Source: Methanothrix sp. (GTDB taxonomy: Archaea > Halobacteriota > Methanosarcinia > Methanotrichales > Methanotrichaceae). Taken from it: DNA of 64,000 nt. The notes beneath the pieces are model-generated. The model was not told where the DNA came from, did not search any database, and saw only the letters and a list, made by a program, of their open reading frames with translations. Both the position numbers and the translations under genes were made by a program. Shown in pieces: positions 44,813-54,250 of this stretch (positions are counted from its first letter, which is position 1; every line of letters starts with the position of its first letter). The DNA lies in NCBI GenBank assembly GCA_029907715.1, contig JARYLI010000004.1, positions 84,501 to 148,500 of the forward strand, read 5' to 3'.

Positions 44813-45454
44813 ATGAGGAAGAACAGCAGACTAATCCTCGCGCTGGACGTGGGGTCAGTGGATAAGGCGCACAGCATAGCCTCAGAGACAGAAGGGATCT
44901 TCGATGCGATCAAGGTGGGTTATCCACTGATACTCTCAGCAGGACTCTCTGTCATAAAGGATCTATCCAGCATCGCGCCCATCATCGCAGACCTAAAAAT
45001 CGCGGATATCCCGAACACAAACCATCTGATATGTAATCGCCTCTTCAACGCGGGCGCTCAGGGAGTCATAGCGCACGCTTTCACAGGAAGGGACAGCCTG
45101 GAGGCCTGCGTGGATGTGGCCAGGAGGTATGATGGAGAGCTGTACGCGGTGACTGAGATGAGCCATCCGGGAGCGCTGGAGTTCATGGCTGCGGTCGCTG
45201 AGCGGCTGGCCATGCTCGCTCTGGACGTTGGGGCATCGGGAATAGTGGCGCCTGCCACCAGGCCTGAGCGGATAAGAACGCTCAAAAGAATCGCGGGGGG
45301 CCTCACGGTAATCTCCCCTGGGGTGGGGGCGCAGGGCGGCTCGCTCAGGGATGCGATCGAAGCGGGCGCGGATTACGCGATCGTGGGCAGATCCGTGTAC
45401 GAGAGCAGCAACCCCAGAAAAGCGGCCGAGGAGCTGCTCGATCTCATGCGGTAG
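44813..45454 (+). CDS. pyrF: Orotidine 5'-phosphate decarboxylase
   Basis: Last step of UMP synthesis. The 213-aa barrel has the start LILALDVGSVDKAHSIA, the catalytic D-x-K-x-x-D region ADLKIADIPNTN, and the phosphate-binding loop VISPGVGAQGG with AGADYAIVGRSVYESSNP. Archaeal size and motifs are normal. GGAGGGTATC just before the ATG at 44813 is a good ribosome binding site; a start at 44765 is in frame but outside the conserved region. It is monocistronic, tail-facing the histidine kinase gene, and depends on carbamoyl phosphate from carAB at 20.7 kb. Confidence 0.95.
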   Translation: MRKNSRLILALDVGSVDKAHSIASETEGIFDAIKVGYPLILSAGLSVIKDLSSIAPIIADLKIADIPNTNHLICNRLFNAGAQGVIAHAFTGRDSLEACVDVARRYDGELYAVTEMSHPGALEFMAAVAERLAMLALDVGASGIVAPATRPERIRTLKRIAGGLTVISPGVGAQGGSLRDAIEAGADYAIVGRSVYESSNPRKAAEELLDLMR

Positions 45455-45505
45455 CGTGAGATTTCGGAGCGACATCAAGACGTTTCAAGACGTCATATCC
45501 GGCGC

Positions 45506-47620
45506 TCAGGATTTCGCATAGGATTTCTCGCGCCTGACCGGGAGCGTGAAGCACACGGTGCAGCCCTTCCCGACCTCGGACTCTATCCAGATCCTGCCGC
45601 CATGAACCTCGACGATCTTCTTTGCTATCGCGAGGCCTGCTCCGGTGCCTGGGGTGCTGCGGTCTATCTTGTAGAATAGCTCGAAGACCCTGTCATGGTA
45701 CATCGGGTCTATGCCGGTGCCGTTATCTTTCACGAAGAAGACCGCGTTCTCAGGCCGCCACCCTATCTCTATCCTCGGACGGTCCGCATTCTTTGTGTAC
45801 TTTATGCTGTTATCTATCAGGTTCGCGAGCATCTCCCCCACACGCATCCTGTCGACGTGCACGACAGGCATATCCTCTCCAATGACGACATCAACGCCGT
45901 TGAGCTTCGCGTTCATCTCTGAGAGCACTTCCTTCACGATATCAGAGAACGGGACATCCTCTGGCGGGTTGATCACCCTCCCAACCCGGCTCAGCTCCAG
46001 GGTGTTGGTGAGGAGCCTGTCCATTTTGAGCACGGAGTTCTCTATGAACCGTATGTCGCTCTCGACCTTATCGCTCTGGCCCGCCCTGAGATCCTCCCTG
46101 AGGTAACCGAGAAATCCGAGTATCGTTATCAGAGGTGATCTGAGATCATGAGAAACTGTGTAGACGAACCTCTCCATCTCCGCGTTCTTCCTCTCGATCT
46201 CCCTTGTTCTCTCCTCAACAATCCTCTCGAGCTCTGTTGTGTGCCTCCTGAGCTCATCCTCCAGCCGCTTCCTCTCGGTGATGTCCATGAAAGAGACCAC
46301 CGCGCCAACGATCTCTCCGGAGCTGTCCCTCAGGGGCGCTGATTCGAGCAGGATATCAGATGGGCTGCCATCAACGACCACGCGCGCCTCTCTGCACTCT
46401 GTGATCGCACCCCTGAGAGCCCTTGAGATGCAGAGATCCCACTCAGTCCCACCCTCCTGTTTGTAGGATCTCAGCCCAACAGACTCGCCGGGGCTCTTTC
46501 CCACCATCCGCCTGGCCATATCGTTGCTGAAGAGTATTTTTCCATCAGCATCGACTACAAGGATGCCGCACTGCGCCTGTGTAAGTATGCTCTCCAGGAG
46601 GTTTTTGGTCTCCGCGAGGTTCTTCTCCGCGGCGGCCCGCCGCTCAGCCTCCTCCCGAAGGTCTGCGAGCATATCGCCCATCGCCCTCACGGACTGCCTC
46701 TCACGCAGCAGCATCAGGCCGATTATGCCGGATATGGATGCTGCCAGAGCTGCTGCATTCGCTACTGAGCCATGTCCCCTGATGAGCGCGAGTATGAGCG
46801 CAAGGCCGAGCCATACGACAGGGACGTAGTAAGAGATCCTCTTGAGGCTGACTGGGCTCCATGAAGGAGGACGAACCCAGAGCAGAGGAGCGATGCCCAT
46901 GAGCATGTATGCTGCAAGCCAGCCGGTGTCGACCAGGCTCCCTGAGATGTATGTACCCTGAATCTCCTGATAGGCATAGCCCAGATCTGTTATTATCATG
47001 ACGCCCATTCCCAGAACCAGAAGGAGTGCTGGCCAGTCCTCTGGTGTCGCATGCTCTCGGAAGAGTATGTCCATCAGCGCGATGATCAGCAGAAGGTCCA
47101 TGAGCACATAGGCGATCGATACGAACGTGGCCAAAGGATCATCCTCATACAGCTCTGGCAGGATGTAGATCCAGAGGATCAGAAGAGATGAGATCAGAGC
47201 TATGCATTCGTCCAGCAGCAGCCTGGACCTCTCGTTTGCTGACAGCGGCACAGAGGGAAGGAGGAAGATGCCAGCTGCAAAGAACGGGTAGAACGCCAGG
47301 TATCCGATATCAGCAATTGACGGGAAAGGTTCTGTCTTTAGGAATACCTCAATCACAAGCCATGCGAGTTCTCCTGCTGTGTTGAAGCTCATCGCGATAA
47401 ACATCGCCATCCAGGCGGTCCTGGCCCTGCCCGTGGAGCGTTTGAATGCATGGAGGAGGCAAATGGTCGCGATGGCAGATGCCATCACAAATAGACTGTC
47501 CTCCATGAGAAGAAATGCATCAGCATCTCGAAATGCTGTTATAAGCACCAGATGTGATGCTATGAGAAACGCAAACGCAGAGGCCACAACCAGGATGCGC
47601 CTGTCGACGGATGCAGACAT
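45506..47620 (-). CDS. Membrane sensor histidine kinase with PAS domain
   Basis: A 704-aa sensor. Residues about 1-305 contain roughly nine transmembrane helices (MASE-like sensor of unknown ligand). A linker coiled coil leads to a PAS domain (about 335-450) beginning ILTQAQCGILVVDADGKILFSNDMARRMVGKSPGESVG. The HisKA region has the phospho-acceptor His in VYTVSHDLRSPLITILG (about residue 490), and the ATPase domain shows N box NLIDNSIKYTKN, G1 KDNGTGIDP and G2 GTGAGLAIAKKIVEVHGG. The cognate response regulator is not adjacent. Archaeal kinases of this layout often act without a dedicated DNA-binding partner, so the output is unknown. It is monocistronic. Confidence 0.9.
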   Translation of the reverse strand: MSASVDRRILVVASAFAFLIASHLVLITAFRDADAFLLMEDSLFVMASAIATICLLHAFKRSTGRARTAWMAMFIAMSFNTAGELAWLVIEVFLKTEPFPSIADIGYLAFYPFFAAGIFLLPSVPLSANERSRLLLDECIALISSLLILWIYILPELYEDDPLATFVSIAYVLMDLLLIIALMDILFREHATPEDWPALLLVLGMGVMIITDLGYAYQEIQGTYISGSLVDTGWLAAYMLMGIAPLLWVRPPSWSPVSLKRISYYVPVVWLGLALILALIRGHGSVANAAALAASISGIIGLMLLRERQSVRAMGDMLADLREEAERRAAAEKNLAETKNLLESILTQAQCGILVVDADGKILFSNDMARRMVGKSPGESVGLRSYKQEGGTEWDLCISRALRGAITECREARVVVDGSPSDILLESAPLRDSSGEIVGAVVSFMDITERKRLEDELRRHTTELERIVEERTREIERKNAEMERFVYTVSHDLRSPLITILGFLGYLREDLRAGQSDKVESDIRFIENSVLKMDRLLTNTLELSRVGRVINPPEDVPFSDIVKEVLSEMNAKLNGVDVVIGEDMPVVHVDRMRVGEMLANLIDNSIKYTKNADRPRIEIGWRPENAVFFVKDNGTGIDPMYHDRVFELFYKIDRSTPGTGAGLAIAKKIVEVHGGRIWIESEVGKGCTVCFTLPVRREKSYAKS

Positions 47621-47690
47621 GCATTACAAACTGAACATCAGAACAAATTAAATGTTTTGCAGGTATCATTTGTTTTGTGCACAGCGAACA

Positions 47691-47797
47691 TGCTCAATAT
47701 GTGAGGTAAATTGCCCTCTTGGCGGATTTCTGTATAAACGACTAGATGATAGGGCCTCACTTGATCAGTAACTCAAGTACGCTCACGATATTGAGCA
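47691..47797 (-). repeat. R3 repeat, copy 2 (107 bp, reverse orientation)
   Basis: Ends TGCTCAATA and ATTGAGCA as in copy 1, but inverted. Internal words on the minus strand match copy 1: GAGTTACTGATCAAGTGA, AGAAATCCGCCAAGAGGGCA. It lies upstream of the histidine kinase gene. Confidence 0.75.
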
Positions 47798-47919
47798 AAT
47801 ACTGCACAGCTGTGAAGGCACGCTGTCCGCAGCTTTGCGCTTTAAAAAATACGAGGCTGCTGCATCATGAGAATATCCGGTCTGTGCAGCATGCATCTTA
47901 AGCTGCCTCTCCTCCGGCG

Positions 47920-48471
47920 TTAGACCCTCCTCTCCACATGTATGCTCTCAAGCAGGCTCACGGTCTCGTCCGCCGGGAATGTAGAGTAAAACCTGCAGTT
48001 CGTTGTGACAAGATGCTTCCCCTGGACGAAGACGCCCTCAGGCGCGTAGCTCGCGCAGAATATTATCCTGTCCGATGGAAGGACCCCGCCTCCGAGAGCT
48101 CCCACGGTCCCATCGATCACGGTCTCAGTGATGTTTATGCGGCTGCATCCCTGCTCTGTGAGGAAATCGTTAACAAGCTTCCAGTCGTTGTCAGGCGGTA
48201 CCTCCAGGATCTTGCCGTAGTCTGTGACAAATATCCATATGGAGCTGTCCTCGCCCTTCACACCGAGACCGTATGTGATGTAGCTTCTGCCCTTCAGGAT
48301 GCTCCTCACAGGCTCATCAACGACAACCGTGTATGGAATGCTCGTGTTCAGATCGAAGGATACCCGGAAGGGGCCGAGATCCCTGACCACAGGCTCAGGT
48401 GATGCGCTCTGCGAGAGGGTGATCGCTGAAAGCACGATGAGCAGCATGGCAGCTGATCGGGATGCCCTCAT
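47920..48471 (-). CDS. Secreted hypothetical protein, 183 aa
   Basis: I do not recognise the family. The protein has a clear signal peptide (SAAMLLIVLSAITLSQSASP) and a mature part of about 160 residues, rich in beta strands (GPFRVSFDLNTSIPYTVVV, SSIWIFVTDYGKI) with conserved-looking glycine turns (GTVGALGGGVLPSDRIIF). Three cysteines in the mature part (QGCSR, FCASY, NCRF) could form a disulfide. No anchor is seen, so it may be released or associated with the S-layer. Start at 48471 is chosen; an ATG at 48447 also begins a hydrophobic stretch. It is monocistronic. Confidence 0.7.
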   Translation of the reverse strand: MRASRSAAMLLIVLSAITLSQSASPEPVVRDLGPFRVSFDLNTSIPYTVVVDEPVRSILKGRSYITYGLGVKGEDSSIWIFVTDYGKILEVPPDNDWKLVNDFLTEQGCSRINITETVIDGTVGALGGGVLPSDRIIFCASYAPEGVFVQGKHLVTTNCRFYSTFPADETVSLLESIHVERRV

Positions 48472-48640
48472 GTTCGGGCTGTGCGACCGTATCAGTAATG
48501 AATCCTGCGGTACGGCTTTGGTGTGATCAGGGGGGATGATCAGGATCGAGAAGCGGTCTGCTGCCCTAAATCCATTCTGCCGGAGAGCTCGTGCTCGCCT
48601 CCGAAACCTTTTTTAGATCGTGCTGCGTTCGCCACAGGGA

Positions 48641-48946
48641 ATGAAGGCAGCAGAGACGAAGATGGACCAGCTGAAGGGGAAGCTGGGTGTTGGCAGATCT
48701 GAGAAGACGGCTGAGAAGAAGCGCAGGGACACAAAGAGCGATCTCACAGATATGCTCGATGATATCGGCATCGAGGCACCATCGATGGACCTGGGCGAGT
48801 ACATACGTGTCCTGAAGCTCGCAAGGAAGCCGACGAGGGAGGAGTTCATGATGATCGGGAAGGTATCGATCACAGGGATTTTCCTGATCGGCATGATAGG
48901 CTTTGTGATATACGCGCTTCTCACAGAGATACCGAAGTCGATATGA
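48641..48946 (+). CDS. secE: Preprotein translocase subunit SecE, with N-terminal extension
   Basis: SecE (Sec61-gamma) clamps the protein-conducting channel SecY. The C-terminal 55 residues are typical: LGEYIRVLKLARKPTREEFMMIGKVS followed by a single transmembrane helix TGIFLIGMIGFVIYALL. The N-terminal 45 residues are an extra charged extension (KLGVGRSEKTAEKKRRDTKSDLTDMLDDIG); common archaeal SecE has only about 60 aa, so this form is longer. A TTTTTTAG element near 48607 fits a near-leaderless start at 48641; an ATG at 48662 is also possible. It is not next to spt5 or ribosomal genes as often found. Confidence 0.85.
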   Translation: MKAAETKMDQLKGKLGVGRSEKTAEKKRRDTKSDLTDMLDDIGIEAPSMDLGEYIRVLKLARKPTREEFMMIGKVSITGIFLIGMIGFVIYALLTEIPKSI

Positions 48947-49060
48947 CTCAGAACTCCTCGCCGGAGGGTTCACCACAAACGCGCGTTCTGATGCCGGCAC
49001 ACTGGCCGCGAACAGGAGTGTGACAGGCCGGATTCCCGTTAAAATATGATGTGATGTGTT

Positions 49061-50359
49061 TCAGATCTTTCTGAGGTCCACCACCTTCTTCGATTTTCCA
49101 GCTGTTCTCGGGATCGTCCCCTTCTCGACGAGCTCCACCTTGCTCCGGATGTTGAGCACAGCCTTGAGCCTCTCCTCGACCTTCTTCTGGAGACGCGCCA
49201 GATCTGCGAGCTCCCCTGTGAATGCCTCGTCCTTCATCTCGACCTGGATCGTGATCTCATCCAGACCGTGATGCTTTCTGTCGACTATCACCTGGAAGTA
49301 ATCCCCTATCTCGGGTATCGAGAGAAGCACATCCTCTATCTGGCTCGGGAAGACGTTTATGCCCCTCACGACGAGCATATCGTCCGCTCTCCCCAGAAAC
49401 CTGTGAAGCTTCCGGCTCGTGCGCCCGCAGCTGCAGCCGTCCTCCAGGAGATACGTCACATCCCCCGTCCTGTACCTTATCAGCGGCATGGCCTCCTTGG
49501 TCAGGGATGTGAGCACAAGCTCGCCGCGCTCGCCTGGGGCGCAGGGGTTTCCATCGCTGTCCAGAATCTCCACAAGGAAATGATCCTCCCAGATGTGCAG
49601 CCCGTTCTGCTCCTGACACTCGAAGGCGACGCCCGGCCCGAACATCTCTGAGAGCCCGTACGAGTCATAGGCCTTTATGCCGAACGCCTCCTCAAGCTCC
49701 TGGCGCGCCTCATCCGACCAGGGCTCTGCCCCGAAGCAGCCTATCCTGAGCTTCAATCTGTCCATCATGCCCTTCGCCTTCGCTGTCTCTGCCAGGTATA
49801 GGGCATACGAGGGCGTGCAGTGTATCACTGTCACCCCAAAATCCGCCATGATCTCGAGCTGCCTCTCGGTGTTGCCTGTGCCGGACGGGACCGCCATCGC
49901 GCCCATCCGCTCTATGCCGTAGTGCACGCCGAGCCCGCCTGTGAAGAAACCGTAGTTCACAGCGTTCTGGAATATGTCGTTCCTGGTCACGCCGACCATG
50001 ACGAAGTCCCTGGCCATCAGGTCAGACCAGGTCTCTATATCGTTCTTTGTGTATCCTACGACTGTGGGCTTTCCTGTGGTCCCTGAGGACGCATGCACCC
50101 TCACGATCTCCTCTCTTGGAACCGCGAAGAGCCCGAACGGATAGTTATCCCTCAGGTCCGTCTTGCGTGTCATGGGAAGCTTCTCGATATCCCTCAAGCT
50201 GTTTATATCATGTGGTGTGATGCCCATCTCTGTCATCTTTCTGTGATAGAATGGGACGTTCCTGTAAACCTGCTCCACGGTCTTTCTCAGCCGGCGGAGC
50301 TGGAGTTCCTCCAGCTCAGACCTCTCCATGAGCTCCAACTTGGGTTGCCAGAATGCCAT
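49061..50359 (-). CDS. paaK: Phenylacetate-CoA-ligase-type AMP-forming acyl-CoA ligase
   Basis: Activates an aryl or short-chain acid with ATP and CoA. The 432-aa protein has the PaaK layout: VYRNVPFYHRKMTEMG near residue 30, P-loop ASSGTTGKPTVVGYTKND, SYGLSEMFGPGVAFEC (A5), YRTGDVTYLLEDGCSCGRT (A7 with Cys pair), LGRADDMLVVRGINVFPSQIE (A8) and a C-terminal GTIPRTAGKSKKVVDLRKI with the catalytic Lys. Start at 50359 (MAFWQPKLE) fits family members. Archaeal homologues are thought to feed indolepyruvate-type oxidoreductases with aryl-CoA; no such gene is adjacent here. The substrate is inferred only from the family. Confidence 0.85.
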   Translation of the reverse strand: MAFWQPKLELMERSELEELQLRRLRKTVEQVYRNVPFYHRKMTEMGITPHDINSLRDIEKLPMTRKTDLRDNYPFGLFAVPREEIVRVHASSGTTGKPTVVGYTKNDIETWSDLMARDFVMVGVTRNDIFQNAVNYGFFTGGLGVHYGIERMGAMAVPSGTGNTERQLEIMADFGVTVIHCTPSYALYLAETAKAKGMMDRLKLRIGCFGAEPWSDEARQELEEAFGIKAYDSYGLSEMFGPGVAFECQEQNGLHIWEDHFLVEILDSDGNPCAPGERGELVLTSLTKEAMPLIRYRTGDVTYLLEDGCSCGRTSRKLHRFLGRADDMLVVRGINVFPSQIEDVLLSIPEIGDYFQVIVDRKHHGLDEITIQVEMKDEAFTGELADLARLQKKVEERLKAVLNIRSKVELVEKGTIPRTAGKSKKVVDLRKI

Positions 50360-50526
50360 GTTACTACCCTGATGATTTGATACAGCGTGAGCTGCCACGC
50401 CGTAGCGTGGTAGATTCGCTCACAGTATATCAATCATTCCCCCTCAAGGTCTGTGATTTGATTCCGTTCCACGAAGCTGCACAAAACCGCACTGTCAGTC
50501 GAACGAAAAGATGAGAGGACCTGCTA

Positions 50527-50650
50527 GCACTCAATATCGTGAGAGTGCTTGAGTTACTGATCAAGTGAAGCACGCTCGTCCATCCGCTCTATGACAAAGT
50601 CGTTCATCCAGAAATCGTCAGGAGGGCAATTTAGCTCAACTTATTGAGCA
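50527..50650 (+). repeat. R3 repeat, copy 3 (about 124 bp)
   Basis: Left end GCACTCAATA and right end ATTGAGCA. The body shares GAGTTACTGATCAAGTGAAG, GTTCATCCAGAAATCG and GAGGGCAATTTAG with copy 1. Outer flanks add a short further inverted pair (GCTAGCAC at both ends). It lies in the gap between glnA and the paaK-type gene. Confidence 0.7.
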
Positions 50651-50788
50651 TGTTCGCTAGCACCCAGAGGGTTGCTGATTTTCCTGAGCCGAGCGCCTAA
50701 GCCGATGAGAAGTGATGGGGGTGGTTGAAGAAGAGGATAAGAAGAGGATTTCCAGACCCGGCACGCAGGGTAAAGCACATAAATATAT

Positions 50789-52123
50789 TTAGAGGAGAGG
50801 CAGGTACCTCTCCAGCTCCCACCGGCTCACAGTTGTCCGGTACTCGTCCCACTCCGCCTTCTTGATCGCAATGAAGTTCTCGAAGACGTGATCGCCCAGA
50901 GCCTCACGGACGATGTAGCTCCGCTCAGCGAGCTGGATGGCCTCGTTGAGGCTTCCAGGAAGGGAGTTTATGCCAGCAGCTCTCCTCTCCTCCTCGCTCA
51001 TGTGGTATATATCGCGCTCCTGGGGCGGTGGGAGCTCGTACTTGTTTGCGATGCCCGCGAGGCCGGCGACGAGCATCACCGAGAATGCAAGGTATGGATT
51101 CGCTGCAGGATCCGGGCTCCTGTACTCGATCCTTGTGGCCGCCTCCTTGCCAGGCTTGTACATCGGGACCCTGACGAGCGCGGACCTGTTCCTCCTCGCC
51201 CAGCTGATGTAGACCGGCGCCTCGTATCCGGGCACAAGCCTCTTGTAGGAGTTGACCCACTGGTTGGTCACCGCTGTTATCTCAGGCGCGTGCCTGAGCA
51301 GGCCTGCGATGTAGCACTTTGCCTCGTCTGAGAGATGATATTCATCAGCTGCGTCGAACATCACGTTCCTCTTCCCCTGGAAGAGCGACTGGTGGACATG
51401 CATCCCGCTTCCGTTCACCCCGAAGATCGGCTTCGGCATGAATGTCGCATAGCATCCGTGCTTTCTTGCGATCTCCTTGACTGTTATCTTGTATGTTATC
51501 ACGTTGTCAGCCATTGTCAGTGCATCAGCATACCTCAAATCGATCTCATGCTGTGATGGCGCGACCTCGTGATGGCTGTACTCGACATCGATGCCCATCG
51601 CGTCCAGCGCCAGGATTGTATCTCTCCTGAGATCGGATGCGACATCCAGAGTTGTGAGATCGAAATAGCCGCCGGTGTCGAGTATCTCGGTCGAGCAATC
51701 GTTCTTGAAGTAGAAGAACTCCAGCTCAGGTCCGACCATGAACTTGTAGCCCTTCTCCCTGAGACGGGAGAGGTTTCTCTTAAGAACATATCTCGGATCG
51801 CCCTCGTAGGGAGTGCCATCTGGATTCAGAATGTCACAGAACATCCTCGCCACAGCGTTATCCTGCTGGCGCCACGGGACGATTCTGAAGGTCGATGGGT
51901 CAGGCTTGGCGATCAGGTCTGACTCGTATATCCTGGCAAACCCCCTCACAGAGGAACCATCGAAACCCATACCCTCAGAGAATGCACCATCAAGCTGGTT
52001 GGTGTTGATGGCAAAGCTCTTCGGGATGCCCAGGATATCGGTAAACCATATCCTGACAAATCTCACGTTATGCTTGTCTATCGCCTCAAATACATCGTCT
52101 TTTGTCGCAGGGGCGTTCATCAT
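50789..52123 (-). CDS. glnA: Glutamine synthetase type I
   Basis: Makes glutamine from glutamate, ammonia and ATP. The 444-aa product shows IWFTDILGIPKSFAI, GMGFDGSSVRGFARI, VGPELEFFYF, the ATP-site loop with KPIFGVNGSGMHVHQSLF, and RVPMYKPGKEAATRIEYRSPDPAANPYLAFSVML in blocks. The adenylylation tyrosine loop of the enterobacterial GSI-beta type is absent, so it is the GSI-alpha form regulated by feedback or protein binding. GGAGG at about 52131 precedes two adjacent ATGs (52123, 52120). It is divergent from the CRISPR-Cas operon with 176 bases between. Confidence 0.95.
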   Translation of the reverse strand: MMNAPATKDDVFEAIDKHNVRFVRIWFTDILGIPKSFAINTNQLDGAFSEGMGFDGSSVRGFARIYESDLIAKPDPSTFRIVPWRQQDNAVARMFCDILNPDGTPYEGDPRYVLKRNLSRLREKGYKFMVGPELEFFYFKNDCSTEILDTGGYFDLTTLDVASDLRRDTILALDAMGIDVEYSHHEVAPSQHEIDLRYADALTMADNVITYKITVKEIARKHGCYATFMPKPIFGVNGSGMHVHQSLFQGKRNVMFDAADEYHLSDEAKCYIAGLLRHAPEITAVTNQWVNSYKRLVPGYEAPVYISWARRNRSALVRVPMYKPGKEAATRIEYRSPDPAANPYLAFSVMLVAGLAGIANKYELPPPQERDIYHMSEEERRAAGINSLPGSLNEAIQLAERSYIVREALGDHVFENFIAIKKAEWDEYRTTVSRWELERYLPLL

Positions 52124-52154
52124 CGAAGCCTCCAGAGAGGAGTCAAAGAGAAAA

Positions 52155-52164
52155 AGATTTATAG
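52155..52164 (-). promoter_or_regulatory. glnA: TATA box for glnA
   Basis: On the minus strand ATCTATAAAT lies about 32-41 bases before the first ATG; the short leader then contains GGAGG. Confidence 0.45.
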
Positions 52165-52265
52165 ATATTTGAGATGTTTTCTTAAATGTTATGAAGATTT
52201 ATGATGTGAAAATGCTCACAGAGGGCCTCATATTTGAGAGGCATGTGTTAAGTAGATAAAAATAA

Positions 52266-52284
52266 TTTAAAAATTAATTTATAC
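52266..52284 (+). promoter_or_regulatory. Putative promoter of the cas operon
   Basis: An AT-rich stretch with TTTAAAAATT (52266-52275) and TTTATAC (52278-52284). The first would start transcription at about the cas1 ATG (leaderless). No ribosome binding site is seen before cas1. Confidence 0.45.
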
Positions 52285-52299
52285 ACAGGATCGATCTGG

Positions 52300-53635
<1,336 letters not shown>

Positions 53636-53671
53636 GAGGCGGATGGTATCGAGGAATCGCTCGATCAGGAT

Positions 53672-54247
53672 GTGCTCATAACAGTCTCAGATGTGATCGA
53701 ATACCTCTTCTGCCCCAGGTTCATATTCTTCATGCACTGTCTCAACATCCCACAGAGGGAGGAGAGGTACTACAAGGTTCTGAGGGGCAGGGAACTTCAC
53801 GAGAGCCGGGAGAAGGTCAACACCAGCTACGTGAGAAAGAGGCTCAGGTGCGTGAGAAAGGAGGTCGCTGTTTATATGACATCCCACAGGTACCGGATAA
53901 AGGGGGAGGTGGATGAGGTTCTCTTTCTGGATGACGGGACAGCTGCCCCGATGGATTACAAGTATGCGGAGTACAACGATGTGGTTCACAGAACACACAA
54001 ATACCAGCTCGCTCTTTACGGGCTGCTAATAATGGAACATTTTGGAGCCCCTGTGAATCGGGGATTCATATGCTATACTCGCAGCGACCACCATGTGGAG
54101 GAGGTGATTTTCCGGCGAAAGGATTATCATGCTGCTCTTGAGATAGTAAATGAGATACTTAGAACAGTTCAGTACGGTTACTATCCGGAAGGGACGAAAC
54201 AGAAGGCCAGGTGCGTGGACTGCACGTACAGAAACATATGTGATTGA
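53672..54247 (+). CDS. cas4: CRISPR-associated Cas4 nuclease
   Basis: Iron-sulfur exonuclease that trims pre-spacers and selects PAM-proximal ends. The 191-aa protein has N-terminal Cys in EYLFCPRFIFFMH, the RecB-type nuclease core (KGEVDEVLFLDDGTAAPMDYKYAE with Asp and the DxK-like motif, then HKYQLALYGLLI) and C-terminal cysteines ARCVDCTYRNICD, which together complete a four-Cys cluster. No ATG is available: the frame opens at 53636 and GTG at 53672 is the first usual start, with GGAGGCGG 30 bases ahead just after the cas2 stop. An unusual start further upstream is possible. Four bases separate it from cas8b. Confidence 0.9.
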   Translation: MLITVSDVIEYLFCPRFIFFMHCLNIPQREERYYKVLRGRELHESREKVNTSYVRKRLRCVRKEVAVYMTSHRYRIKGEVDEVLFLDDGTAAPMDYKYAEYNDVVHRTHKYQLALYGLLIMEHFGAPVNRGFICYTRSDHHVEEVIFRRKDYHAALEIVNEILRTVQYGYYPEGTKQKARCVDCTYRNICD

Positions 54248-54250
54248 TGC

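Noticed and set aside
47920..48471. Plus-strand open frame opposite the secreted protein
   Set aside because: Lacks a ribosome binding site and any domain, while the minus strand has a clear signal peptide.
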